Source: Acidimicrobiia bacterium (lineage in GTDB: Bacteria > Actinomycetota > Acidimicrobiia > Spongiisociales > Spongiisociaceae). From it: a DNA stretch of 64,000 nucleotides. The notes under the pieces are model-generated. The model was not told the DNA's origin and did no database searches. It worked only from the letters and a program-made list of their open reading frames with translations. The stretch lies in contig VXMM01000018.1 in assembly GCA_009841105.1 (NCBI GenBank), positions 1 through 64,000 on the forward strand, read 5' to 3'. This document shows positions 16,828-25,210 of the stretch, piece by piece (position 1 is the stretch's first letter; each line of letters starts with the position of its first letter). A program made the position numbers and the translations under genes.

Positions 16828-17073
16828 ATGGATGGGACACACGCAGTTACGATGGGAGATCGGGGTAGATTGGTGGTACCAGCGGAGGTTCGGGCCCGCC
16901 ACGGGTTCGACCGCGGTACGGTCCTGGTCTTCACGGAGTCGCCGTGGGGCTTGGTGCTGACGAAGCGGGAGGCTCTGTTGGCACAGATCCAGTCTGAGCT
17001 CAAGGGCAGCAACCTGGTCGACGAGCTTCTGACCGACCGCAGGCGGCAAGCCGCCATCGAGGACGACGGGTGA
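16828..17073 (+). CDS. VapB antitoxin, AbrB/SpoVT family
   Basis: 81 residues. VTMGDRGRLVVPAEVRARHGFDRG is the AbrB swapped-hairpin DNA-binding domain; the acidic, helical C-terminus should wrap the toxin. It overlaps the following PIN gene by 4 bases (GTGA). TACGAT lies just upstream of the start (about 16815-16820) and could be a -10 box giving a very short leader. Such antitoxins neutralise the toxin and, with it, repress their own promoter. Confidence 0.8.
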   Translation: MDGTHAVTMGDRGRLVVPAEVRARHGFDRGTVLVFTESPWGLVLTKREALLAQIQSELKGSNLVDELLTDRRRQAAIEDDG

Positions 17074-17444
17074 CGACAGTCCTGGATGCCTCGGCGATCC
17101 TCGCTTTGCTACTAAAGGAACCGGGCGCCCACGTGGTCGAGGCAGCCCTGGAAGGAGACACGAGATGCGGGGCCGCCAACTGGTCTGAGGTTGCGCAGAA
17201 GGTGTCCTCCCTGGATCGAGCCTACTGGGAGCCGGTACGGGCGACCCTGTTACACGGCTACGGGATGCGGATCGAACCGGTCGTGGTCGAAGATGCTGAG
17301 TGGGCTGCCCGCCGCTGGATCAGGGGTGAGGGGCTGTCCCTGGCTGATCGGCTTTGCCTGGCCCTAGGGGAACGACTGGATGCCCAAGTCATTACCGCGG
17401 ATCTTGCATGGGGCGTCGAAGGTCGCGTCAGGCAGATAAGGTGA
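17070..17444 (+). CDS. VapC toxin, PIN-domain ribonuclease
   Basis: 124 residues from GTG 17070. PIN acidic residues are present: Asp in TVLDASAIL, Glu in NWSEVAQK, and Asp residues in SLADRLCLALG and VITADLAW. These bind Mg or Mn for RNA cleavage; related VapCs cut tRNA or the sarcin-ricin loop of 23S rRNA. All the residues are intact, so the toxin should be active. Paired with the AbrB-type antitoxin. Confidence 0.85.
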   Translation: MTTVLDASAILALLLKEPGAHVVEAALEGDTRCGAANWSEVAQKVSSLDRAYWEPVRATLLHGYGMRIEPVVVEDAEWAARRWIRGEGLSLADRLCLALGERLDAQVITADLAWGVEGRVRQIR

Positions 17445-17552
17445 CTTGCGAGGCGGGAGGACTCCTAGCCGCTCCTCCGGTCAGAGCAGGAAGGCGATCG
17501 CGACTAACGGAGGACTTGCCATGTGTTGCGAAGAAACGGCCGCGAGGCGGGC

Positions 17553-18296
17553 ATGAGGCTTGAGGGCAAAGCGGCGGTCGTCACCGGCGCAGGCCAGGGG
17601 ATCGGGGCGGCCATCGCCCGCCTCTTCGCCGCCGAGGGGGCCAGGCTGGTGCTGGCGGACATGAGAAGCGGTCCCGCGACCGGGGTGGTGGACGAGATCA
17701 CGTCCGGCGGCGGGGAGGCCGTGTTCGTGCAGGCGGATGTCACGTCCGACGCCGACTGCAAGCGGATGATCGACACGGCGATTGAAGGCTACGGCACCCT
17801 GGACATCCTGGTCAACAACGCCGGCATCGCCGGGAAGGGGACGGTGACGGAGGTTACCGAGGAGTTCTGGGACCGGGTGATGGCCGTGAACCTCAAGTCG
17901 ATCTTCCTCGCATCCCGCCACGCCGTTCCGCACATGGAGCGGGCCGGGGGCGGTTCCATCGTCTGCATCGCCTCGGTGGCGGGCATGACGGGGGAGATGG
18001 GCCAGGTGGCCTACAACACTTCTAAGCACGGGGTGATCGGCCTGGTGCGGTGCATGGCCTACGACCACGCCGCGGCGGGCATCCGGGTCAACGCCGTGTG
18101 CCCGGGCGCCATCGACACGCCGCTGCTGAGCCCGCTGACCGAGGAGCGCCGTACCAGGCTGGAGGGCATGCACATGATGCGTAGGCTCGGCCGGCCCGAA
18201 GAGATTGCCCGCGCCGTGCTCTACCTGGCCGGGGATGAGTCCTCGTTCATGACGGGCGCCGCACATGTGGTGGACGGCGGGTACACGGCTTTCTAG
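17553..18296 (+). CDS. Short-chain dehydrogenase/reductase (SDR)
   Basis: 247 residues from ATG 17553 (the open frame extends to 17523 without support). Classical SDR: TGAGQGIG near residue 12, NNAG near 88, Ser in CIASVAG, and YNTSK as the catalytic Tyr/Lys. The C-terminal MTGAAHVVDGGYT block is typical of 3-oxoacyl-ACP reductase-like and sugar/sterol dehydrogenases. The acidic residue after the second strand (LVLADM) suggests NAD(H) preference. Substrate unknown. Confidence 0.83.
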   Translation: MRLEGKAAVVTGAGQGIGAAIARLFAAEGARLVLADMRSGPATGVVDEITSGGGEAVFVQADVTSDADCKRMIDTAIEGYGTLDILVNNAGIAGKGTVTEVTEEFWDRVMAVNLKSIFLASRHAVPHMERAGGGSIVCIASVAGMTGEMGQVAYNTSKHGVIGLVRCMAYDHAAAGIRVNAVCPGAIDTPLLSPLTEERRTRLEGMHMMRRLGRPEEIARAVLYLAGDESSFMTGAAHVVDGGYTAF

Positions 18297-18334
18297 GTGC
18301 TTCGTTCAGCGGACCGGACGGAAGGGTTGAACTT

Positions 18335-18567
18335 GTCACACCCCCACCATATGTTGAAGGTCGCCAAGCACCAATGCCGGCCGTGGCTTCGACCGATCGG
18401 TTCGGCCGGCGGATGGGAACATTCAAGGCTTCGTGGAGCGACCAGCCGATCTCCCGGCAACCGGCCGGTATGGCTGACCACGCTCCGAACCAGGACAGGT
18501 GGTGGTGGGGGAGGGCCCGGCGAGCGGAGCACGCTTGCCGCGATTTTCGCGTTCTTTCGCCCACTCG
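18335..18567 (+). repeat. Dispersed intergenic repeat, copy A
   Basis: Shares ends and core blocks with 31064-31266: GTCACACCC near the start, ACCAATG about 35 bases later, and near the end a GGTGGTGG tract, GGGGGAGGGCCC and CGCGATTTTCGCGTTCTT. The centres differ in length and sequence. No protein is encoded. It fills the gap between an SDR gene and a beta-hydroxyacid dehydrogenase gene. It may be a non-autonomous element or a structured RNA family; see findings. Confidence 0.5.
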
Positions 18568-18622
18568 GGACGCGTGAGGTCTTTCTGCCGCCGGCGCTCT
18601 GGAACCCGCAGGAGGTTGCATC

Positions 18623-19579
18623 ATGAAGGTCGGTTTCATCGGTCTGGGCAACGCAGGTTCCAAGCTGTCGAAGAGCCTGCTGAGAAACGGGTTCGAGATG
18701 GTGGTCCGGGACCTGGATCGGGAAGCAGCACAGCCTTTGATCGACGCCGGGGCCGGGTGGGCGGACACCGCTCGGGAGCTGGCGGAAGCCTGCGACCTTG
18801 TCATCACCTGCCTGCCCTCTCCCGCCGCGGTGCGGTCGGTTATGGAAGGCCCTGACGGGGTGTTGGAGGGTCTGGGCGACGGCAAGATGTGGCTCGAGAT
18901 GAGCACTACCGACGAGGCCGAGGTACGGCGTCTCGGGGAGCTAGTAGTGGGCAGGGGCGCCCGTCCGATGGACGGGCCGGTGTCGGGCGGATGCCACCGG
19001 GCGGCCACCGGCAACATCTCCATCTTCGTGGGCGCCGACCGGGAGGACTTCGAGCGGGCCCTGCCGGTGCTCACCACCATGGGCCGCCGGATACTCCACG
19101 TCGGGGGACTCGGGTCGGCCTCGGTCCTCAAGGTGGTGACCAACTACCTTGCCTCTGTGCACCTGGTGGCTCTGGGCGAGGCGTTGATGGTGGCCCGCCG
19201 GTCTGGAATGGATCTGAACACCACCTACGAGGCGATCCGGATAAGTTCGGGCAACTCGTTCGTCCACGAGACCGAATCCCAGGTCATCCTCAACGGGAGT
19301 TACAACATCAACTTCACGATGGACCTGGTCGTGAAGGACATGTCGCTGTTCCAGCAGTTGGCCGACGGGCAGGGCACCCCGCTGGAGATATCCCCTCTGG
19401 TGCTGGACATCTTCCGCCGGGGCGAGCAGGTCTACGGGTCCCGAGCATGGTCATCCGGAATAGTCCGGTTCCTGGAGGACGCCTGCGGCGTCGACCTGAG
19501 AGCCCCTGGCTTTCCCGAGGAAATAGTCGACACCGAGCCCGAACAGCCCGGTTACGAGGTTGTGCCCTCCATCACCTGA
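18623..19579 (+). CDS. Beta-hydroxyacid dehydrogenase (3-hydroxyisobutyrate dehydrogenase family)
   Basis: 318 residues, ATG 18623 with GCAGGAGG upstream. VGFIGLGNAGSKLSKSL is the NAD(P) motif, DGPVSGGCHRAATGN the substrate loop and KVVTNYL carries the catalytic lysine near residue 171. The reaction is reversible oxidation of a 3-hydroxyacid such as 3-hydroxyisobutyrate, tartronate semialdehyde or a related compound. The substrate loop has GGCHRA where most family members have GGVxGA, so substrate use may differ. Preceded by repeat copy A. Confidence 0.85.
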   Translation: MKVGFIGLGNAGSKLSKSLLRNGFEMVVRDLDREAAQPLIDAGAGWADTARELAEACDLVITCLPSPAAVRSVMEGPDGVLEGLGDGKMWLEMSTTDEAEVRRLGELVVGRGARPMDGPVSGGCHRAATGNISIFVGADREDFERALPVLTTMGRRILHVGGLGSASVLKVVTNYLASVHLVALGEALMVARRSGMDLNTTYEAIRISSGNSFVHETESQVILNGSYNINFTMDLVVKDMSLFQQLADGQGTPLEISPLVLDIFRRGEQVYGSRAWSSGIVRFLEDACGVDLRAPGFPEEIVDTEPEQPGYEVVPSIT

Positions 19580-19619
19580 TGATTCCGTTTACCCGAAAGC
19601 ATCCCGAGTTCGTACACAA

Positions 19620-20339
19620 TCAACAAAGAGACGTCGTCTCACACCACCACCTCCAGTAGTCAGCCACAACCGTTACGAGCCACCAGACCACCAACCCACA
19701 GACCGCCACCACCACGTACCAACAGCCCAACGGCACCCGCCGTTCCCGCTTCGCCGGCCCCGCAGGCTCCGGCTTCACCTCTTTTCGTCCCGGCCCGACT
19801 GCATTCGGCTGCTTCACCGACTCAACCGGCTTCGGCTCACCCGCCACATACTCCCGCACCCTGTCGGTATAGGGCCACGCCTCGCGCCACAACGCCCCGA
19901 CCTCCGAAACTCTCCACTCCCGATCCGCTCCCCGAGCTTCCACAACCGCCTCCCAGTTATGAAACAGACCTGCACCCGTCAGGTTCGCCGACCCGACCAG
20001 AGCAACCGGCCCCCCTTCGGTTTCGATCATCCACACCTTCAGATGCGCTTCGCGAGCGACCGGATTCTTCCGGTACCAGTTCTTAACCTCCACATCCCAC
20101 CGATCCAGGAACGCAGCCGCCACCCGCCGATCCTCATCAGATGCCTGGGCGAACCTTTGCCGTTGACAGTTCCCGATCACCAACCGCACCGGCCGCTCTC
20201 TCGTCCGCCTAGCCAGCCAGGCCAGCCCTCGCACACTCGCGAAACCAACCGCCACCGTCAGCCGACCAGTCGGATACTCCTTCAGAAACGCTTCTTAACG
20301 CTCCGCTGTCCCATCAGTATCAGTAAGCGCACTCGACAT
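19620..20339 (-). pseudogene. Phospholipase D-like nuclease with C-terminal membrane helix, interrupted by in-frame stop
   Basis: The reading frame begins at ATG 20339, meets TAA (20297-20295) after 14 codons, then continues in the same frame as EAFLKEYPTGRLTVAVGF and onward. The continuation before the next start (GTG 20255) looks like genuine family sequence, so the stop is probably a point mutation in a once longer gene. A protein of 211 residues could still start at GTG 20255. It has one HxK motif (HLKVWMIE, then GSANLT), typical of the PLD superfamily, and a single C-terminal helix rich in W and V. PLD pairs usually need two HKD motifs, so it would dimerise. Confidence 0.65.
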
Positions 20340-20518
20340 GACCGCCACCTTCGCCAACCTTCCCGTTCGATCCGAGGCTACCCCGGGCCGCATGCTCCCA
20401 AACCACACCCGAACCACGAAGCCTGGAGTCTGGCCGGCCATCCCGGCGAGGCTGGCTCGGCGCCGCGTCCCCGACCTGCAGTCGGAGACTCGGAGCACGC
20501 AGGGGTGGGCTACCCTGC

Positions 20519-22444
20519 TTGGTCTTGCAACCTGCCGACCTCGCACTCATCACTTCGGTGTCCGACCCGCAGTTTCACCCCGACGGTGAACGGATCGCCT
20601 TCGTCGTAACCTCGACGGATCTCAAAGAGGACCTGTACAGGTCGTCCATATGGCTATGGGACGGGGAGGCTCGGCAGCTGACCTACGGGTCCTCCGACTC
20701 CTCGCCGAGATGGTCGCCCGACGGCGGGACCCTGGCCTTCGTCAGGAAGGGTGGGGAAGAGAAGGACCCGACCCAGCTGGCGATCATGCCCGCCGACGGG
20801 GGGGAAGCCCGGGTGATCACCGAGTTCGAGCTCGGCGCTCGGGCGCCGGCGTGGTCGCCCGACGGCGGCTCGATCCTTGTCGTGGCCACCGAATGGCACG
20901 GCGAGTGGGCCGGACTCGATGAGGACGAGCGGTCACGGAAGCCCCGGCGGATCACCGGTTTCGATGTGCGGGTGGATGACCAGGGTTGGCGCCACGACCG
21001 CCGCACATATGCCTACCTGGTGGACCCTCGCGGCGAGACTCCTCCTCGACGCGTGGGCTGTTCCGACGAGCACGAGTCCGAGCCCGCTTGGTCCCCGGAC
21101 GGCGCCAGGGTGGCCATGGTGACCAGCCGGGACAACCCGAGGTCTCTCGAGCGTGGCGCGGAGGTGATCGAGGTCGAATTGGACGGCGGTCGCGAGACAT
21201 TGCGGGCCCGGCGTTCCGGCTACTTCTCGGTCGACTACGACCCGGCGGGCAATCTGTACGGGATCGGCGACCCATCCCCGGCCTACCCCTACGTCTGTTC
21301 CCTGTGGCGACTCGACGAGGCTCCCACCGACATCACCGGACATCTCGACCGGAGCCTCAACGACCTGCTGACGTCCGGCGCTCTGGAGAAGCCCATCTGG
21401 CTGGAGAGTGGTTTCATGGCCGGGATGTCGGACCGAGGGCGAGCTTCCGTGATCGCTTTCGACCCGGTCGGAGACGTGCGGACGGTGCTGGGCGGCGACA
21501 GGTTCATCACCGGACTCTCGAGGGCGGCATCCGGGAGGTTGGCCTTCACCGCCACCGACCCCACCTGCCCGGGCGAACTCTACGAGTTGACCGCCGACGG
21601 CGAGGAACGGCGCCTGACCGACTTCAACCAGGAGATCCGTGGCTCGGGGGCGCTGGTCCGACCGGAGTCCTTCCAGGTCGAGAGCGCTCCGGGGGTCGAA
21701 GTGGACGCCTGGTTATTCATGCCCGATGGCGACGGTCCGTTCCCGGTGCTACTCAACATCCACGGAGGCCCGGCGTCAGAGTACGGGTTCTATTTCTTCG
21801 ACGAGTTCCAGGTCTATGTCTCGGCCGGCTACGCGGTGGTGGCCTGCAACCCGCGCGGTTCGGAAGGACGCGGTCATGACTGGCTCCGGGCGGTCACGGG
21901 CGACGGCTGGGGCAGGGTGGACGTGGAGGACATCACGGCCGTCGTCGACCATGCCCTGGCCAGTGAGGCCCGGCTCGATCGCAACCGTGTCGGGATCATG
22001 GGGGGCTCATACGGAGGCTTCCTCACGGCGTGGACCATCGCTCGCGACCACCGGTACCGCTCAGCGGTGGTCGAGCGTGCCCTGATCGACTGGGAGTCGT
22101 TCGGCGGCACGTCCGACATCAACCGTGACTTCGCCGGGCTTTACCTGCACCCCGCTACCGCCGAGGATCACGACGCCCTGTGGGAAGCCGGCCCGCTTGC
22201 CACAGCCGGTCGGGTTGAGACTCCCACCCTCATCATCCACTCGGAGGACGACCTGCGTTGTCCGATCGGTCAGGCCGAGCAGTTCTTCACGGCCCTGCTC
22301 CGGAAGGGAGTCGAGGTGGAGATGATCCGCTTCCCCGACGAGGGACACGAGTTGAGCCGCAGCGGAGCACCCCGCCACCGCGTGGAGCGTTTCGAGCACA
22401 TCCTCGCCTGGCACGACCGCCATCTGGGGTTGGGATCCGAGTGA
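20519..22444 (+). CDS. S9 family (prolyl oligopeptidase/acylaminoacyl) peptidase
   Basis: 641 residues from TTG 20519 (TTG 20525 is possible). The N-terminal half is a WD40-like propeller with repeated WSPDG motifs (near residues 66, 115, 190); the C-terminal half is an alpha/beta hydrolase with Ser in GGSYGG, Asp in HSEDDLRCP and His in DEGHELS. It cleaves short peptides or removes acylated N-terminal residues in the cytoplasm; no signal peptide is visible. Its stop overlaps the start of the GrdC-like gene (GTGA), so the two are translated together. Confidence 0.88.
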   Translation: MVLQPADLALITSVSDPQFHPDGERIAFVVTSTDLKEDLYRSSIWLWDGEARQLTYGSSDSSPRWSPDGGTLAFVRKGGEEKDPTQLAIMPADGGEARVITEFELGARAPAWSPDGGSILVVATEWHGEWAGLDEDERSRKPRRITGFDVRVDDQGWRHDRRTYAYLVDPRGETPPRRVGCSDEHESEPAWSPDGARVAMVTSRDNPRSLERGAEVIEVELDGGRETLRARRSGYFSVDYDPAGNLYGIGDPSPAYPYVCSLWRLDEAPTDITGHLDRSLNDLLTSGALEKPIWLESGFMAGMSDRGRASVIAFDPVGDVRTVLGGDRFITGLSRAASGRLAFTATDPTCPGELYELTADGEERRLTDFNQEIRGSGALVRPESFQVESAPGVEVDAWLFMPDGDGPFPVLLNIHGGPASEYGFYFFDEFQVYVSAGYAVVACNPRGSEGRGHDWLRAVTGDGWGRVDVEDITAVVDHALASEARLDRNRVGIMGGSYGGFLTAWTIARDHRYRSAVVERALIDWESFGGTSDINRDFAGLYLHPATAEDHDALWEAGPLATAGRVETPTLIIHSEDDLRCPIGQAEQFFTALLRKGVEVEMIRFPDEGHELSRSGAPRHRVERFEHILAWHDRHLGLGSE

Positions 22445-23889
22445 ACCCGTTGGGCCCGACACCCGCCATCCTCCACGCCTCCTACGTCCTTGCCCATGCT
22501 CCCGATCTGGTCCGGTACGGGTCGAAGCCGGTGCGCGAGATCGGCAGGGACCCGTCGCTGCTGCCCCAGGTGACGGGGTCCCTTCGTCCCTGGGACGAAG
22601 TGGTCGCCTACCCGCCCAACCAGGTGTTCATCGGCAATCTCGTACCGGATGACCTGGCGTCCATCCCTCGTCCCTGGTACGAGAACAGGATCGACCCGGC
22701 AGGTTCTGAAGGCCCGTTCGGCCGCATGGTCACCCAGCCTGCGCTCTACGGGCTCATGAAGCTATGCGATGACTTCGATCTATTGGCCATCGACGGGGAA
22801 CTGGCCGATCAGGCCGGCGCCGACCTGGCGGACTTCGATCATCGGCGAGGTCGCATCACGGGAGTCGATCCGGCCGAGTTGAGGGCCATGGCGGAGGCGA
22901 GCAACGGCCTTGATCTCCACCAGGACGGGCGGCGGGCCGGTTTCATCCGCACCGTTCACGATCAGGACGAGTCGCTGTCCGCCTCGGTGCTGCTCGAGAA
23001 CCTGGTCTGCAAGGCGACAGCCGTCCTGGCCGTCTCCGACCTCCTCAGGCGCGCTCGCCTCGCCGCAGGTGAGATCGACTACCTGCTCAACTGCGGCGAG
23101 GAGGCGGTGGGGGACCGGTACCAGCGGGGCGGGGGCAGCCTGTCGAAAGCGGTCGGCGAGGTGGTCGGTTGCGTGAACGCCACCGGATCGGACGTCAAGG
23201 CGTTCTGCTCGGCGCCGGTGCACGCGCTGATCGCGGCCGGCGCGATGGTGGCGGCGGGTGTCCACAGGTACGTGGTGGTGCTGGGCGGGGGTTCGCAGGC
23301 CAAGCTCGGCATGAAGTTCGGCGCTCACCTGCGCAGCGGGGTGCCGGTCATGGAGGACTGCCTGGCTTCCATGGCCTTCCTGGTCGGTCCCACCGGCGCT
23401 GACGGCGATGGCATGGGGCTGCGGCTCGACTTGGCCGGGAAGCATCCGATCGGGGCCGGCTCCTCCCCGAAGGCGGTTTACGAGGCGCTGGTGGTGGAGC
23501 CGCTGGTGAGGGCTGGGCTCCGCATGACCGACATCGACAGGTATGCGGTGGAGATGCACAATCCGGAGATCACCGAACCCGGCGGGAGCGGAGATGTGCC
23601 GAAAACGAACTACCGGACTCTGGCTGCGATGGCGGTGCTACGGCGCGAGATCGAGAGAGGTGACATGGACCGCTTCGTGGCCGAACGGGGCATGCCCGGG
23701 TTCGCTCCGACCCAGGGGCACATTCCGGCCGGGGTTCCCTACCTCGGACACGCCTTGGAAGCGATGCGACACGGCAGCCTCGACCGGGCCATGATCGTCG
23801 CCAAGGGGAGCCTGTTCCTGGGAAGGATGACGCAGTTGGTCGACGGGGTTTCCTTCGTCGTCGAGCGGCCGGGAAGCCGCCCCTCCTAG
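22441..23889 (+). CDS. grdC: Glycine/sarcosine/betaine reductase component C beta subunit homologue (GrdC-like)
   Basis: 482 residues from GTG 22441, 4 bases inside the previous gene. The FabH-like thiolase fold ends with blocks diagnostic for GrdC: VEMHNPEITEPGGSGDVPK, MPGFAPTQGHIPAGVP and AKGSLFLGRMTQLVDG. In clostridia, component C takes the carboxymethyl-selenoether from the selenoprotein and releases acetyl phosphate. Conserved Cys residues lie in NCGEEAVGD and AFCSAPVHAL. The alpha subunit GrdD and component B are not in the window; grdA follows 109 bases downstream, which supports a joint function. Whether the full reaction occurs in this organism is open. Confidence 0.85.
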   Translation: MNPLGPTPAILHASYVLAHAPDLVRYGSKPVREIGRDPSLLPQVTGSLRPWDEVVAYPPNQVFIGNLVPDDLASIPRPWYENRIDPAGSEGPFGRMVTQPALYGLMKLCDDFDLLAIDGELADQAGADLADFDHRRGRITGVDPAELRAMAEASNGLDLHQDGRRAGFIRTVHDQDESLSASVLLENLVCKATAVLAVSDLLRRARLAAGEIDYLLNCGEEAVGDRYQRGGGSLSKAVGEVVGCVNATGSDVKAFCSAPVHALIAAGAMVAAGVHRYVVVLGGGSQAKLGMKFGAHLRSGVPVMEDCLASMAFLVGPTGADGDGMGLRLDLAGKHPIGAGSSPKAVYEALVVEPLVRAGLRMTDIDRYAVEMHNPEITEPGGSGDVPKTNYRTLAAMAVLRREIERGDMDRFVAERGMPGFAPTQGHIPAGVPYLGHALEAMRHGSLDRAMIVAKGSLFLGRMTQLVDGVSFVVERPGSRPS

Positions 23890-23998
23890 AGGTGGATGGG
23901 TAGGGCGATAGACTCTCGAGGACCCGCCGCGATCACGTCGTCAGCGAGTGCGTGACCCCCCGGTGGTATGACCGTAGGAATAGACGAGAGGAGCGCGC

Positions 23999-24451
23999 AT
24001 GGATCTGAAGGGCAGGAGGGTGGTGGCCATCGGTGAGCGGGAAGGCGTCACCGGGCCCAGCCTCAAGCTCCTGGCCGAGTCGGCCGGGGCCGACGTGGTG
24101 TTCAGCGTCACTCAGTGCTTCGTCTGAACGGCTGGGGGCGCGATGGACCTGGAGGACCAGGCGAACGTAAATCGCCTGGCCGAGACCTCCGGCACCGACG
24201 ACATGGTCGTGCTGCTGGGGCAACCGGACGCCAACAGCGCCGGTCTCTTCGCCGAGACGGTGACCCGAGGCGATCCGACCTGGGCGGGTCCATTGGCCGG
24301 AGTCCCGTTGGGACTTCCCGTATATCACGTACTGGAGCCGGAGATAAAGGAGCAGATGGACGGCGATCTGTACGACGAGCACGTAGGTCTGATGGAGCTT
24401 TCAGCCGATGTGGACGAGATCATCAAGTGGGTAGCCGTCTGCAGGGATTGA
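23999..24451 (+). CDS. grdA: Selenoprotein A of glycine/sarcosine/betaine reductase (GrdA), UGA decoded as Sec
   Basis: One continuous frame of 150 residues if TGA at 24125-24127 is read as selenocysteine (residue 43). Upstream: VVAIGEREGVTGP and QCFV; directly after the TGA: TAGGAMDLEDQ; then GDPTWAGPLAGVPLGLPVYHV and EPEIKEQM. This matches GrdA throughout, including the CxxU redox motif (C40, U43) in CFVUTAxGAMDLE. The ATG has AGAGGAG upstream at good spacing. GrdA carries the carboxymethyl group as a selenoether between components B and C and is re-reduced by thioredoxin. A standard gene caller would split it or start at ATG 24143. It requires SelA, SelB, SelD and tRNA-Sec elsewhere in the genome. 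Confidence 0.92.
24148..24161 (+). promoter_or_regulatory. Candidate bacterial SECIS hairpin of grdA
   Basis: CCTGG-AGGA-CCAGG is a perfect 5-bp stem with a 4-base loop containing G residues. It begins 20 bases after the UGA, inside the coding region where bacterial SECIS elements sit. A flanking extension could not be confirmed by eye. Confidence 0.5.
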
Positions 24452-24642
24452 TCGTGGCGTGGCTGCGTCACCCGTCTCCGATGAACAGGGGCATCCCCTG
24501 ACCTCCCAACCCGTGCCGCGCGATGCGGGGAACTGGTGCAGGGGAAGCTCGTTCCGGGCAGGAAGCGCTCCGGCAGGCTCGCTCAGGCGTTAGGTTGGGC
24601 ACTGCCTATTCCATTGTCACAGGATGACGGTGTGGTGTCCTC
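24452..24642. other. Intergenic region after grdA
   Basis: 191 bases searched for tRNA-Sec or further grd sequence. No cloverleaf with a UCA anticodon and no coding region was recognised. Confidence 0.4.
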
Positions 24643-25002
24643 ATGACTACTAAGACACGATATTACAACTCTACCGGACGAGACTACCTGGCCAAGGCCC
24701 AGCGCTACCTGGCGGAGGACGACCTGCTGCAAGCATCCGAGAAGGGCTGGGGCGCCGCCGCCCAGATGGTCAAGTGCGTCGCCGATGCCCGTGGATGGTC
24801 CCACGAAGGGCACCGCCAGTTGTGGAGCGCGGTCACCCGTCTGGTCGAGGAGACCGGAGATCAGGAAATGCAGACCGCCTTCGGGCTGGCAGGAGCGCTC
24901 CACACCAACTTCTACGAAGGCTGGTTACCCCGCGAGGTCGTCGAGAACTACCTCACTCAGGTCGAGGAACTGGTGTCGAAGTTGGAGGCCCTCCCCTCTT
25001 AG
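24643..25002 (+). CDS. PaREP1/HEPN-like small helical protein
   Basis: 119 residues. YLAKAQRYLAEDDLLQASEKGWGAAAQMVKCVADARGW resembles the PaREP1 and HEPN groups, in which a helical bundle senses or binds RNA/nucleotides; the AxEKxWGAA block is the conserved centre. A canonical HEPN RxxxxH is not obvious: H occurs in WSHEGHRQLW without the right arginine spacing. No nucleotidyltransferase partner is adjacent, so a toxin-antitoxin role is not supported. Function unknown. Confidence 0.6.
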   Translation: MTTKTRYYNSTGRDYLAKAQRYLAEDDLLQASEKGWGAAAQMVKCVADARGWSHEGHRQLWSAVTRLVEETGDQEMQTAFGLAGALHTNFYEGWLPREVVENYLTQVEELVSKLEALPS

Positions 25003-25173
25003 CCGGCGGCCGTCCGAACTCCGGAAAGCACCTCCGATGGGACCGTCGGGTCCCTGGCGCACGTCCGAACTTGTACCGAAGCAACGCAAAATGAATAGGT
25101 AGCCGTCACGTCTCGACTGTTTTCAACGGCGTGGTGTGCGAAGGGCCTAAAAGTTCCACAGCGGAGCCTGTCA

Positions 25174-25196
25174 ACCTGAGGTGAGTGCTCTCAGGT
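25174..25196 (-). terminator. Hairpin downstream of the amidohydrolase gene
   Basis: On the minus strand ACCTGAG and CTCAGGT form a 7-bp stem with a 9-base loop, followed by TTG, 15 bases past the amidohydrolase stop. Moderate terminator candidate. Confidence 0.45.
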
Positions 25197-25210
25197 CCCT
25201 CGCCCGGCCG

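Noticed and set aside
15858-17057. Long minus-strand frame opposite hydrolase and vapB
   Set aside because: Composition of a shadow; the plus-strand genes have full catalytic motifs.
19560-20609. Long plus-strand Pro/Arg-rich frame
   Set aside because: It is the shadow of the PLD-like gene on the minus strand.
24001-24130. grdA region as two separate small genes
   Set aside because: The two halves are one frame across TGA with the diagnostic GrdA residues on both sides.
24452-24642. tRNA-Sec gene after grdA
   Set aside because: No cloverleaf or UCA anticodon arm could be drawn.
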